From positions 124,001 through 188,000 of the forward strand of contig JAJCJC010000001.1 in NCBI GenBank assembly GCA_020555605.1: a stretch of DNA of 64,000 nucleotides, given 5' to 3'. Origin of the DNA: a bacterium 210917-SL.2.15 (GTDB lineage Bacteria > Bacillota > Clostridia > Oscillospirales > Oscillospiraceae). This document shows positions 51,788 to 61,374 of this stretch, one piece after another. Below the pieces are notes generated by a model, which searched no databases, was not told the origin of the DNA, and saw only the letters and a program-made list of their open reading frames with translations. The stretch's first letter is position 1. The number at the start of each line of letters is the position of its first letter. The position numbers and the translations under genes are program-made.

Positions 51788-53224
51788 TCAGGTGTTGTCC
51801 CGGCTGATGGGCTGGCGGAGCAGCAAATGCTTCAGTGCTTTCCAGTTGAACGGATAGAGCGGGTAAAGATAATGGCCCGCCAGCGGCCTCGTAGTAGCGA
51901 TCAGCACCGCCATCAGCACCAAGCCGCCGAGAAACCCCCAAACGGAAAACAGCGCCGACAAGATCAGCAACACCACCCGCATCAGCTTGAAGGCATAGCC
52001 CAGCTCAAAGCTGGGCTGGGCAAAGCTGGCAATGGTCACAAAGGCGATATACACCAGCACTTCCGGCACCAGCCAGTTCGCCCGCACGGCAAAATCGCCC
52101 AGAATCAGTGCACCCAGCATACTGAAGGAATTGCTCAGCACATCCGGCGTATTCAGCGAGGCCAGCTTCAGCAGATCCACGATCAGTTCCAACAGCAGCA
52201 ACTGCAGCAGGAGCGGTACGCCGTTGGGTTCTTCAATGCCGATAAATGCCAGCCAAGAAGGAATGTGCTCCGGGTTCATCATGGCCAGATACCACACAGG
52301 CGTGATGACCAGCGAGGCAAGAAACACAAAAAAGCGCACCATGCGAAGATAAGTGCCCACCAGAGGCGGGAAGTAGTAGTCGTTGGTTTCCTGCATAAAA
52401 TCAAAAAAGGACGTGGGCAGGATCATCACCGAGGGTGAGTTGTCCACCATCAGGATGATACTCCCCTCCATCACGGAAGCCGCCGCGGCGTCGGGTCGCT
52501 CGGTGTAGCGCACACGGGGAAAGGGATTGAACCACTGCGGACGGTGCATGGCCTCGGCAATGCTCTCCTGCCCCATGGAAATGGAATAAACATCGATTTT
52601 GTCGAGGCGCTCCCGAATTTTGCCAAGGGCTTCCCGGTCCACCCTGTCATCGAGATAGCACAGCACCACATCCGCCTGAGAACGCTCTCCCACCCGATGG
52701 TTTTCCATCACCAGCTTGGGATCCCGGATGCGGCGGCGGATCAGGGCGGAGTTTTTCTTTACCACCTCGGTAAATCCGTCGTGGGAGCCGCGCAGCACCT
52801 TGCCGTCCGACGGCTCCTCCACGCCGCGGGTGGGATAAGCTTTCGCGTCGAACAGCATGGCCCGCCCCATGCCTTCCAGCAGTAGAGCACACTTGCCCAG
52901 CAGAATGGACGTAACGATGGCATCCAGATTCTGCTCCGTTCCGGTTTCGCCGTAGGTACCGAAGCGGCTGGCAAAATCGTCCATATCCTTCACGCCGCGC
53001 AGCTGCTGCTCGGTCAGGGACAAAAGGAAGGCGAGGATGCGCTCGATCACATCGTCCTTTCCGTATCCATCCAGGAAATAAAGGTGCGCCTGTCTCCCGC
53101 CGATGCGGAGTTCACGGCCTGAGATATCGTAATTGCGGCCCACGCCCAGAGTATCGTCCAGCAGTTTTACGTCGGTTTCAAACTGTGCGGTCAGCTGCTG
53201 CGGGGTTTTCGTTGCCTGTTCCAT
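51788..53224 (-). CDS. SpoVAF-like spore protein (GerA/GerK A-subunit family)
   Basis: 478 residues: soluble N-terminal half with family motifs (GRNYDISGRELRIGGRQAHL; KMALLIEG-type GKCALLLEGMGRAML; HRVGERSQADVVLCYLDD), then a membrane half with about five helices and PTSFFDFMQETNDYY. The ending HYLYPLYPFNWKALKHLLLR matches SpoVAF better than nutrient-receptor A subunits. SpoVAF works with SpoVA proteins in dipicolinic acid movement and germination. No spoVA operon is adjacent. Its presence supports a spore-forming host. Confidence 0.82.
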   Translation of the reverse strand: MEQATKTPQQLTAQFETDVKLLDDTLGVGRNYDISGRELRIGGRQAHLYFLDGYGKDDVIERILAFLLSLTEQQLRGVKDMDDFASRFGTYGETGTEQNLDAIVTSILLGKCALLLEGMGRAMLFDAKAYPTRGVEEPSDGKVLRGSHDGFTEVVKKNSALIRRRIRDPKLVMENHRVGERSQADVVLCYLDDRVDREALGKIRERLDKIDVYSISMGQESIAEAMHRPQWFNPFPRVRYTERPDAAAASVMEGSIILMVDNSPSVMILPTSFFDFMQETNDYYFPPLVGTYLRMVRFFVFLASLVITPVWYLAMMNPEHIPSWLAFIGIEEPNGVPLLLQLLLLELIVDLLKLASLNTPDVLSNSFSMLGALILGDFAVRANWLVPEVLVYIAFVTIASFAQPSFELGYAFKLMRVVLLILSALFSVWGFLGGLVLMAVLIATTRPLAGHYLYPLYPFNWKALKHLLLRQPISRDNT

Positions 53225-53336
53225 GTAATGCCCATCCTTTCGTTGCCGTTCCTTTAGTATGATAAAAGGGCCGCAGGATTATACCCGCGGTCCTTTACCG
53301 CACCGGCCGGCACAGTGGGAACCCGTTTTTCACTCC

Positions 53337-53528
53337 TTACAGGCGCCGCTGCTCGGCATCCTCCTCCGACTGGGAAACCTCCATGGAAAAAAGGGTTTCA
53401 TAGGCGGCGCGCTCAGCGTCGTTCGTGGGCGGCGTGGGCATCAGCCCTGTGCACTCGCAGGACGATACCGTGTCGCAGATATCGGGAAATTCACTGGCAA
53501 AATATTGCTTTCTGGGCGTTTTCGGCAT
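53337..53528 (-). CDS. Small conserved-looking 63-residue protein
   Basis: Start at ATG 53526-53528 with an ideal AAAGGAGG eight bases upstream. Sequence begins MPKTPRKQYFASEFPDICDT and is acidic later, with a Cys pair (SSCEC). No domain recognised; cytoplasmic. Confidence 0.7.
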   Translation of the reverse strand: MPKTPRKQYFASEFPDICDTVSSCECTGLMPTPPTNDAERAAYETLFSMEVSQSEEDAEQRRL

Positions 53529-53927
53529 GACATGGACCTCCTTTCGGATCTTCGGTATCCATAGTTTGTGCCTCGTGTGCCGAAATATGCGCCCGGTCTG
53601 TCCGCGCACTGCTGCGCTCTGCCGATCGCCCGCGGTCAGCCGCGGCGGAGCCGGAACGCAGCCGTCTGCTTGTGCTGCGCTCCGACAACTCCAGCCGCAT
53701 GGCCAGCTTGTTGACATATTTGGGCATTTTTGTTGAATATTCCAAAATTTCACCCAATTCACAAATATACCTCTCGATACCCTCCTGGTTTTCTCTATAG
53801 TTTTTTCATAGTTATGAGCATAATCGCGAGCGAAAAGGCGGCGGTTCAAAATGAACCGCCGCCCGGGCCGTCACGAACAGTATACCGCGTATTTTTGTTC
53901 AAACGGTATTTCGCTGAAATTCAGGAA
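53529..53927. other. 399-bp region with one doubtful ORF
   Basis: An 88-codon minus-strand frame (53491-53757, TTG start, weak GAGAGG site) encodes an Arg/Ser-rich sequence and overlaps the start of the 63-residue gene. Its composition is that of random GC-rich DNA and I do not accept it. Nothing else is evident. Confidence 0.3.
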
Positions 53928-54596
53928 TTACTTTGTATAAACCTTCTCCCAAATAGAGGCAGTTTTGGAATCAATGGACTGGATATTTTTGATGACGGCG
54001 TCCAGCTGCGCATTCAGATCAGCGGTCTCCTCCGCGGCCTTTGCGTAATAAACATCCACCTTTTTGTACAGCGCGTCAATCTCTTTCTGATCCCGAATCA
54101 GTTGGGCCTTTTCCGCCTTTGTTACTGCGGTGGAAAGCTGAATGAATTTGATGTAGTCGTCGCCGGCTGTTTTCTGCGCCTCGTTTTCGTTCGTGTCGAC
54201 CTTCGTCCACAAATCCTTGTGAACGTTCTTGATAGCGAAGATCTTGTCGAAGAGCGGATCCGCTCCTTTCAGGATCTCGTTTGTCTTGGTATGAATCTGC
54301 TCGGTCAGTTTGTTCATCTGTACATAATAGGGGGCCTTGGCGTTTTCCGCGGCAACCAGCAGATCCTTTTCCTCAGGGGTAAGCATATCAAGCGTCTTTA
54401 CATAGTCTGCCATTGACACATCGGCAGGCTGAGCCAAGGTTGCGGACTGATCATATTCCGTGTTGACGGGATTGACATGGGAACCATAACCCGCGGGAAG
54501 TTCTGCGGCAAACGCCGGGGCAACGGAACTAACAGCAACAACTGCAGTTAACAATCCAAACGCAGCGGTGTTCTTAAATTTAGAAAAATGATTCAT
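53928..54596 (-). CDS. Exported helical protein of unknown function
   Basis: 222 residues with a signal peptide (1-30, AFAA cut). The mature part is almost wholly helical and Lys/Asp-rich, with coiled-coil character (about 90-215), perhaps a helical bundle. No Cys, no anchor, so secreted or wall-associated. It follows the two-component system on the same strand with its own leader (173-bp gap), and may be regulated by it. Confidence 0.7.
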   Translation of the reverse strand: MNHFSKFKNTAAFGLLTAVVAVSSVAPAFAAELPAGYGSHVNPVNTEYDQSATLAQPADVSMADYVKTLDMLTPEEKDLLVAAENAKAPYYVQMNKLTEQIHTKTNEILKGADPLFDKIFAIKNVHKDLWTKVDTNENEAQKTAGDDYIKFIQLSTAVTKAEKAQLIRDQKEIDALYKKVDVYYAKAAEETADLNAQLDAVIKNIQSIDSKTASIWEKVYTK

Positions 54597-54769
54597 GATT
54601 TTATTCTCCTTCTGTCAGGTTGGTGAAAATTTGAGCCGCAGTGCGTGGCGCCTCGCCTATCTGGCTTGATTATGATTATATCCAGTTTTATCCTTGGAAT
54701 CTCCGAAAGACTGTGTGAACTTTGCGGCAGTTTTGCGGCAAAATGCTTATACCGCCGGGGCGTTCTCTC

Positions 54770-56173
54770 TCATTGAAGCGGCAGCAAAATACGAAATATG
54801 GTCTGTCCCGGCCTGGAATTCACGGAAATGATACCATGATGCCTTTGAATGACTTCTTGTGTGATGGAAAGGCCAATCCCAAAATTGCCGCCGTTTCCCT
54901 TGTAAAACCGCTCGAAAATATGGGGAAGATCCTCTGGAGCAATCCCAGACCCGTCATCTTTAACGGAAATCACGACACCCGCAGCGTCACGCCTGCATGT
55001 GATATCAATAGCCGCTTTTGCGTATCGAAGGGCATTGCTGAGAATATTGAGAACGGCACGTTCCATTTCGGATTCATCACCATTGCAGAGGATAGGCGCT
55101 TCATCCACATCAAGCCGCAAAACAATCTTTTTTTGAATCGCCGCTGTCTCTATGGTTCCGGCGCAGTACAGCACCATCTCGCGAAGGTCAAATGTCTCCC
55201 GGCGGATTGGCGTATCCACCGCATCCATTCGTGACAGCAGGAGGATATCGTTGATCAGACGGGCCATTTTCTGCGTTTCCCGGATGATGACAGCAATGCC
55301 TTTCTCCCGGTCCGGAACCGCCCCCGACTGGATCCCTTCCGCATAGCCCTGAATCGACATGAGTGGCGTTTTAAGTTCATGGGAGGCGTTAGAAAAAAAG
55401 CGCTTTTGTGCCTGCTCCGCTTGATCGATCATCTCCGTCATCGCATGGACGGTCTTCGCCGCCTCATGAAATTCGTCATACGCAAAGGTAATCCCATCGG
55501 GCAGTTGCTGCCGGCGCCCAGCCAGGGAAATATACGCATTGAGCGACCGAAAGGCATCATCCAGTTTTTTTGATCTAAACAGAAGCGCAAGCAGGGACGC
55601 AAAAAGTGCGCAGGCCATAAACACCAGCAAAATTCGATCAACCGTGTTCCCAAATTCAATTAAGGGAGTGGCATCGGTGTATACCAGAATCTGGTACTGA
55701 TGATTCTCGGCATTTTTTTCGTTCTGAAACAAAGCGTATCCGTCATAATAGCCGTAATATGTCCGGAGCTGAATGTGATAACTCCTGCCCTCGCGCATAA
55801 ACGACAGTTGTTTCCCTTCACGCAGGATGTTGCAGTTTTGACGGTAATAATCCGTGATATATGCCGTCATGGATTTTTCCTCAGCGTCCAGCCAGGGGGG
55901 ACAGGGGTCAATTGCCTCTTCTGATTCGTTCAGGATCACATAGCCCGTAGCCAGCCCATACCCACTCTCATTCTCTGTAAGCTGCCAGTCCTCCGCCTTT
56001 TCACTAAAGAGGGAGAACCTGGAGAATATGCTGTCGATATGTGCGGAGGCGATCCGTTCGATGTAATGGGATACAAAAATATTAAAGGCCAGCAGAACCG
56101 CGCAGAACGCACCGATGATGATCAGCGACGGCCCGATAAACAAGGATGCTTTTAATGTCCGGTGCTTCTTCAT
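54770..56173 (-). CDS. Sensor histidine kinase
   Basis: 467 residues from the ATG overlapping the regulator stop (CTATGA). Two membrane helices (about 8-30 and 168-190) enclose an extracytoplasmic sensor loop. A HAMP-like linker, H-box SHELKTPLMSI (His near 260), N-box and G-boxes (SVKDDGSGIAPEDLPHIFE, GNFGIGLSI) follow. Complete EnvZ/OmpR-class kinase partnering the adjacent regulator. The signal is unknown. Confidence 0.92.
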   Translation of the reverse strand: MKKHRTLKASLFIGPSLIIIGAFCAVLLAFNIFVSHYIERIASAHIDSIFSRFSLFSEKAEDWQLTENESGYGLATGYVILNESEEAIDPCPPWLDAEEKSMTAYITDYYRQNCNILREGKQLSFMREGRSYHIQLRTYYGYYDGYALFQNEKNAENHQYQILVYTDATPLIEFGNTVDRILLVFMACALFASLLALLFRSKKLDDAFRSLNAYISLAGRRQQLPDGITFAYDEFHEAAKTVHAMTEMIDQAEQAQKRFFSNASHELKTPLMSIQGYAEGIQSGAVPDREKGIAVIIRETQKMARLINDILLLSRMDAVDTPIRRETFDLREMVLYCAGTIETAAIQKKIVLRLDVDEAPILCNGDESEMERAVLNILSNALRYAKAAIDITCRRDAAGVVISVKDDGSGIAPEDLPHIFERFYKGNGGNFGIGLSITQEVIQRHHGIISVNSRPGQTIFRILLPLQ

Positions 56174-56862
56174 AGCGGCTCTCCTTTTGCCAAACGAAAG
56201 CCGTATCCCCATACAGTCTGAATAAATACGTTACTATGGCATTCCGCCAATTTCCTGCGCAGTCTTTTGACCGTATCATCGGTCGCTCGCGTCTCCACCG
56301 AATCATCGTAACCCCAAACGGAATTCAGGAGTTCTTCCCTCGATACTGCTCTGTCGCTGTTTTCAAAAAGCATGGAAAGCAGGGCGAATTCCATATTTGT
56401 AAGCCTCATTTCACCGCCGCGGCAGAAAACGGTTTTTTTACCGGAATCAATGGTGATATCCCCAAAGGTCAGCTCCTCCGGGCTGCTTTTCTGCCCCTGA
56501 GAATCCGCGCGATGAAATATGGATTTCACACGCATGACCAGCTTGATCGGGGAAAAAGGTTTGGTGAAGTAATCGTCGCACCCCATGGTGAACCCGGTAA
56601 TATAGTCGGCATCCATGTCCTTGGCTGTCAGCAAAATGATGGGGATATCCGATATCGAGCGGAGCCTTGCACAGGCGCTAAATCCGTCCGTTCCCGGCAT
56701 CATGACGTCGAGAATCACCAGATCCGCCGGTACTTCGTCAAAGCGCTTCGTCAGTGCATCCCCGGTTTCAAACACTTCTACTGTATAATCATTTCCGAGA
56801 AAAGCTTTCAACAGTTCCCGGATGTTTTGCTCGTCATCCGCAACATAAATTATTTTTTTCAT
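56170..56862 (-). CDS. OmpR/PhoB-family response regulator
   Basis: 230 residues from the ATG at 56860-56862 (AGGAGG upstream). Receiver with acidic pair near 9-11, phospho-acceptor Asp52 in LVILDVMMPG and conserved Lys in YFTKPFSP. The winged-helix output domain (130-228) ends VWGYGFRLAKG. It phospho-relays with the downstream kinase. Targets unknown; the exported protein gene downstream and the divergent glycyl radical operon are candidates. Confidence 0.93.
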   Translation of the reverse strand: MKKIIYVADDEQNIRELLKAFLGNDYTVEVFETGDALTKRFDEVPADLVILDVMMPGTDGFSACARLRSISDIPIILLTAKDMDADYITGFTMGCDDYFTKPFSPIKLVMRVKSIFHRADSQGQKSSPEELTFGDITIDSGKKTVFCRGGEMRLTNMEFALLSMLFENSDRAVSREELLNSVWGYDDSVETRATDDTVKRLRRKLAECHSNVFIQTVWGYGFRLAKGEPL

Positions 56863-57464
56863 TATGAAATCCTCCTGCGAAAACGATTCTATCAGAAAGG
56901 CTGAACCATTGCAATATCGTTTGGCGGCCGGAATTTGTTTCAAACCTCGGCTTTCTCCCGGGATGTTTTGACCAGATACCGCAAGATCTTCTCCCACACC
57001 CCGCTCAGATAGACTCACCTGTGGAAGCTGTGTACAATTAAATTGGGAAGATCGTTCGGTAGGTTCCGAGTCTGAGTTTTCCACCCCAGGACAAACCATG
57101 GGCCATACGCCGACTACTGTTCTCTTTTATCCGGTATCCCTCCTTTTCACGAGGAACGCGAAAAGGGTCAACCCCCTACCCTTACAAAAAATTTTCCAAG
57201 CTGCCTAAAGGGTCCTTTCACTTTTTGTTTACTCTGCACAAAAACCGGAAAGACGATTGACAGATTCATGTATAATTGGTATAATAAAAGACAATTACAA
57301 TGGATTATTTTCTTCCTGACACTTACATCACCGCTGATATGCAACGGCGTATATCGGCGCGGTTTGGCGGCATCGAAGTCCAAAGACCTGTATGGGTTTT
57401 TGGGCTTTTTATGGTCTTTCGGGCGCTCACGCGGCCTGGAACGATACGGAAATGAGGTGAAGCG
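56863..57464. other. 602-bp divergent control region
   Basis: No protein gene supported. Left part: leader of the response-regulator operon. Right part: the glycyl radical operon promoter (57257-57285) and a 170-base leader containing a stem (AAAGACC 57382-57388 with GGTCTTT 57413-57419). The middle (56940-57200) has nothing I recognise. Confidence 0.5.
57257..57285 (+). promoter_or_regulatory. Near-consensus promoter of the glycyl radical enzyme operon
   Basis: TTGACA (57257-57262), exactly 17 bp, TATAAT (57280-57285). A perfect sigma-A match on an operon for an oxygen-sensitive enzyme suggests high expression limited by a repressor or leader. Confidence 0.85.
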
Positions 57465-58373
57465 GTGCAAGCACAGGCAGCGATTACCAATATCCAAAAG
57501 TTCAGCGTACACGACGGTCCGGGGATCCGCAGCATCCTGTTCCTAAAAGGCTGTCCCCTGCGCTGCCAGTGGTGTGCAAACCCTGAAAACATCGCTCCCC
57601 AGCCTCAGCTGATGCTGTATCCGATCAAATGCATCCATTGTGGCCTGTGCATCAGCCGCTGCCCCCAGGGCGCAATCTCCGCCGGGGACGGCACGTTATC
57701 CTTCCAGGCCGAGCGCTGCACAAACTGCGGCGCATGCACCAAAGTCTGCGCCAGTCAGGCCCGGGTGCTCAAAGGCGCATGGATGACGGCGCAGGAGGCG
57801 CGGCAGGAGATCGACCGTGATCTTCCGTTTTATCAAAATTCCGGCGGCGGCGTGACGTTTTCCGGCGGGGAACCTCTGCTCCACCCTGCTTTTATCATCG
57901 AAATCGCCCGGGAATACCGCCGGATGGGACTCAACTCCGCGGTGGAAACCTGCGGCTGCGTATCTTGGGACGCCTTTGAGGCGGTCCTGCCCTGGATCGA
58001 CCTGTTCCTGTTCGACCTGAAGTGCATCGACAGCGCAAAGCACCAACGCTATTGCGGCCGCGGCAACGAGCAGATCCTATCCAATCTGTCCCGGTTGTGC
58101 CAGTGTGCCCGGGTGATCGTCCGCATGCCCATCATCCCCGGCGTCAACGACACGGAAGAGGATCTCCGCCTCGCCGGCTCATATCTGGCCGAGCGGAAAG
58201 AGCACATTGAAGCAGTGCACTGCCTGCCGTATCACAACATGGGGCTTTCCAAATACAAAGCCCTGCACATGGATTATCAACTGCCCGATGTGGCGCCGCC
58301 CAAAAGCGAAGCCATGGATCGGATGAAAACGTTTCTGGAATCGTACGGCCTGCACGTCCAGATCGGCGGTTAA
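57465..58373 (+). CDS. Glycyl radical enzyme activase (radical SAM)
   Basis: 302 residues from GTG at 57465 (GAGGTGA upstream). Radical-SAM cluster in CPLRCQWC (Cys30, 34, 37). An inserted ferredoxin-like domain carries two [4Fe-4S] sites (Cys56/59/62/66 and 85/88/91/95). GGG-x-FSGGEPLLHP is the SAM-binding motif. It generates the glycyl radical on its partner by abstracting a hydrogen through 5'-deoxyadenosyl. The double-cluster insert is typical of activases for dehydratase and lyase-type enzymes rather than pyruvate formate-lyase. First gene of the operon; enzyme gene 87 bp downstream. Confidence 0.92.
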   Translation: MQAQAAITNIQKFSVHDGPGIRSILFLKGCPLRCQWCANPENIAPQPQLMLYPIKCIHCGLCISRCPQGAISAGDGTLSFQAERCTNCGACTKVCASQARVLKGAWMTAQEARQEIDRDLPFYQNSGGGVTFSGGEPLLHPAFIIEIAREYRRMGLNSAVETCGCVSWDAFEAVLPWIDLFLFDLKCIDSAKHQRYCGRGNEQILSNLSRLCQCARVIVRMPIIPGVNDTEEDLRLAGSYLAERKEHIEAVHCLPYHNMGLSKYKALHMDYQLPDVAPPKSEAMDRMKTFLESYGLHVQIGG

Positions 58374-58460
58374 ACAGCATTCCCCATATTCCCAGTCACA
58401 GCATCGCAACCATCCCGAAAAATTCGTTCCCATAAGGATCATTATGAAGGAGGCACAATT

Positions 58461-60881
58461 ATGGCTTGCTGCGGCAACAACAATGTGGAAAGGAAAAAAT
58501 GGACCGACGGTGCGACCGATCGCATCAACCGCCTGAGAGACCAGTTCTTCCAGAACAAACCGGAACTGGATGTCTTTCGCGCGCTGGTGTACACCCGTGT
58601 GTACCAGGAAACAGAAGCAGAAGATCTCCCGATCCGCCACGCCAAGGCGCTGCTGGCTTACATGACGGAAAAGCCCCTGGTGATCGGCAAGGACGAACTG
58701 ATCATCGGTACCGAAGGCTCCAAGCACCGTTCCGCCGTCGTCTGCCCCGAAATCTGCTACAAGTGGATTGAAGGCGAGATGGACACTATGGCCACCCGTC
58801 CCCAAGACCCCTACCAGATCTCCGAAGAAACCAAGAAGGCCCTGCGGGAAGTGATCTTCCCCTTCTGGGAAGGCAAATCCATGGAGGAATATTTCTATGC
58901 CAACATGAGCGACGAACTCAAGAACATCGGCATGGGCACCAACATTGTTTTCAGTGACGCCAAATCCGCCACCGGCGGCGGCGAATGGTCCGTGGGCTAT
59001 CACAACATTGTGATGAAAAAGGGCTTCAAGGGCGTCCGTGAGGAGGCCGAGTCCTATCTGGCCGCCCTGGACCGCACCGACCCTCAGACCTGGAACAAGG
59101 GCAAGTTCTATGAGGCCGTCATCATCAGCTGCGAAACTTGCCGCGTGATGTGCCAGCGCCATGCCGACTATGCCCGGGAGCTGGCGGCAGCGGAGGCCGA
59201 TCCCGCCCGCAAGGCCGAGCTGCTGAAGATTGCCGAGGCCTGCCGCGCCCCCTACGAGGCGCCCCGAAATTTCCACGAGGCTGTCCAATCCGTGTGGTTC
59301 ACCCAGATGATGATCTGGGCTGATGAAAATCAGCAGGCCTGCTGCATCGCCCGGCCCGACCAGTATCTCTACCCCTTCTACAAAGCCGATATTGAAAGCG
59401 GCGCCATCACCCAGCTGGAGGCTCAGGAGCTGCTGGAGTGCCTGTGGATCAAGCTGGCCGAGTACATTTATGTGGTTACCGCCGACGGCGCATCCTATTA
59501 TTCCGGTTACATCTCCTTCTGCGGCGTCACTGTGGGCGGCGTGGACGACAACGGTGAAGACGCCGTCAACGAGTTGTCCTCCATGATGCTCCAGTGCACC
59601 ATGGATCTGCGGATGAATACCCCCACCATCAACGTCCGTGTCAACGAAAAGACGCCTGACGAATATCTGATGAAGGTCTGCGACCTGATCAAGCTGGGCA
59701 CCGGCCAGCCCGCCGTGTTCTATGACGAGAACGCCTTCCGCATTCTGGAGCGGCGCGGCGTTCCGCTGAAAGACGCTTATAACTGGTCCGTGGGCGGCTG
59801 CATCGAACCCTACCCCGCCGGCACGTCCCACATGTGGGCCGAGGGCTGCCGCTACAGCTACGCCATCGCCGTGGAATGGGCTTTGTTTAACGGCTACACC
59901 CGCTACTGGAAGCGTGATATCGGCCTGAAAACCGGTGATCCCAGAACCTTTGACACCTATAAAAAATTTGAGGATGCGGTCAAAAAGCAGATGGCCTATC
60001 AGATCAAGATGGCCGTGGCCAGCGTTCACGTGTCGGAGCAGGCCCACATGAAGAAGCTGCCCAAGACCGTCCGTTCCATCCTGACGGAAAGCTGCGTGGA
60101 AAACGGTACGGACTGCCTGTTCGGCGGCGCCCGGTTCAACAACGGCCCCGGCCTGGAAACCACCGGCTTGACCGACCTGGTCGACTCCATGGCCGCCGTG
60201 AAAAAGCTGGTCTATGAAGACAAGGTCTTTACCATGGAGCAGCTGGTCAAAATGCTCGAAGCGGACTTCGAAGGCTACGAGGTAGAGCGCCAGATTCTGA
60301 TCAACAATGCTCCCAAATACGGTAACGACGATCCCTATGTAGATAACATCGCCAGGGAGATGATGGACTTCTCCTATGAAGTCACCTCCTCCTATAAAAA
60401 CCTGCTGGGCTACAATTTTGTAACCGGTAATGTACCCGTAATCGCCAACGTCCCCCACGGCGAAGTCACCTGCGCACTGCCTTCCGGCCGCAAAGCGGGT
60501 ACGCCGCTGGCAGATGGCGTGTCCCCCTACACCGGCTACGACAAGAACGGTCCTACCGCCATTATTAAGTCGGTCTGCGCCATGGATCACTCCAAGTCCG
60601 GCTGCGGCAATCTGCTGAATATGAAGCTGAGTCCGTCGCTATTGGAAACGGAGCAGGACAAGAAGAACCTGATCGCCCTGATGCGCACGGAAAGTCGGTT
60701 GGGCGGCTATCATGTCCAGTTCAATGTGGTGTCCAACGACACGCTGCGGGACGCTCAGAAGCATCCGGAAAACTACAGTGACCTTCTGGTACGTGTGGCG
60801 GGCTACAGCGCCTATTTCGTGGAACTGCGCCCCGACGCACAGCAGGCCATCATCGACCGCACGGAGTTGGCCAACTGGTAA
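58461..60881 (+). CDS. Glycyl radical enzyme, substrate unassigned
   Basis: 806 residues; ATG after GAAGGAGG. PFL-like domain with active-site Cys447 and Glu449 in GGCIEPYPAG. The radical Gly781 is in RVAGYSAYF near the C-terminus. A C-x-E site is that of dehydratases, C-S or C-N lyases and arylacetate decarboxylases, not pyruvate formate-lyase (CC). The flanking residues (PYPAGTSHMW) do not match the glycerol dehydratase or hydroxyproline dehydratase sequences I can recall. No small HpdC-like subunit, choline or isethionate genes, or microcompartment genes adjoin it. The Met-Ala-Cys-Cys-Gly start is unusual. The bare GRE-activase pair gives no pathway context. Confidence 0.88.
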   Translation: MACCGNNNVERKKWTDGATDRINRLRDQFFQNKPELDVFRALVYTRVYQETEAEDLPIRHAKALLAYMTEKPLVIGKDELIIGTEGSKHRSAVVCPEICYKWIEGEMDTMATRPQDPYQISEETKKALREVIFPFWEGKSMEEYFYANMSDELKNIGMGTNIVFSDAKSATGGGEWSVGYHNIVMKKGFKGVREEAESYLAALDRTDPQTWNKGKFYEAVIISCETCRVMCQRHADYARELAAAEADPARKAELLKIAEACRAPYEAPRNFHEAVQSVWFTQMMIWADENQQACCIARPDQYLYPFYKADIESGAITQLEAQELLECLWIKLAEYIYVVTADGASYYSGYISFCGVTVGGVDDNGEDAVNELSSMMLQCTMDLRMNTPTINVRVNEKTPDEYLMKVCDLIKLGTGQPAVFYDENAFRILERRGVPLKDAYNWSVGGCIEPYPAGTSHMWAEGCRYSYAIAVEWALFNGYTRYWKRDIGLKTGDPRTFDTYKKFEDAVKKQMAYQIKMAVASVHVSEQAHMKKLPKTVRSILTESCVENGTDCLFGGARFNNGPGLETTGLTDLVDSMAAVKKLVYEDKVFTMEQLVKMLEADFEGYEVERQILINNAPKYGNDDPYVDNIAREMMDFSYEVTSSYKNLLGYNFVTGNVPVIANVPHGEVTCALPSGRKAGTPLADGVSPYTGYDKNGPTAIIKSVCAMDHSKSGCGNLLNMKLSPSLLETEQDKKNLIALMRTESRLGGYHVQFNVVSNDTLRDAQKHPENYSDLLVRVAGYSAYFVELRPDAQQAIIDRTELANW

Positions 60882-60919
60882 CAGGTCTGGCGGCGGGACT
60901 CCCCTTTCAGAAAAAGCCC

Positions 60920-60955
60920 AAAGCCCCCTCCCATGAATCATGGGAGGGGGCTTTT
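60920..60955. terminator. Bidirectional terminator after the glycyl radical enzyme
   Basis: Sixteen-base-pair stem AAAGCCCCCTCCCATG with its complement and a three-base loop, A- and T-flanked. Confidence 0.88.
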
Positions 60956-60963
60956 CGCCTGCC

Positions 60964-61374
60964 CTATCCACGCCGCTTACCGGGCTGCCCAAACAAAAGC
61001 GTCAGCCCCGTCAGCAACACCGCACACTGCAGGAGCACCATTTCCGGCGGCAGGGAAAACGCCGGGTCCAGTTCGCCCAGCGTCCTGGGCAGTTCCACAG
61101 GATCCCCTTGTCCGTCCAACAGCAGGACGCTCGCCCCTGCCGAACAGATAAACTGGTCGATCAATGTGCCGCAGTCATCAAAATCGGTATCTGCCAGGCG
61201 CTTTGCCAAATGATCCAGCTGCCGCTGCAGATCATCGTTCACCACGGTGACATAAGTGACGGGTGTGGCCCAGACAATAAAGGCAAACGTGATACCGCCG
61301 GCCAGCAGCAAAAGAAGCAGCGTAATCAGAAAGATGTGGGCAGTCAGGCTTTCACGGAGTTTCTTTCGCAGCAC
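60964..61374 (-). pseudogene. Sensor kinase remnant (N-terminal part only)
   Basis: 136 residues from GTG: first membrane helix (about 13-35), an extracytoplasmic segment, a second helix (about 108-128), then a stop. All kinase motifs are missing. It overlaps the end of the frameshifted regulator gene, as in intact pairs, so it is the broken half of a two-component system. Confidence 0.65.

Noticed and set aside
58179..60590. 803-codon minus-strand frame
   Set aside because: Antisense shadow of the glycyl radical enzyme, whose catalytic motifs prove the plus strand.
36837..60881. Glycyl radical enzyme as cargo of the EutS-type microcompartment
   Set aside because: The genes are about 20 kb apart in separate units, and the enzyme lacks an obvious N-terminal encapsulation extension; not supported from this window alone.
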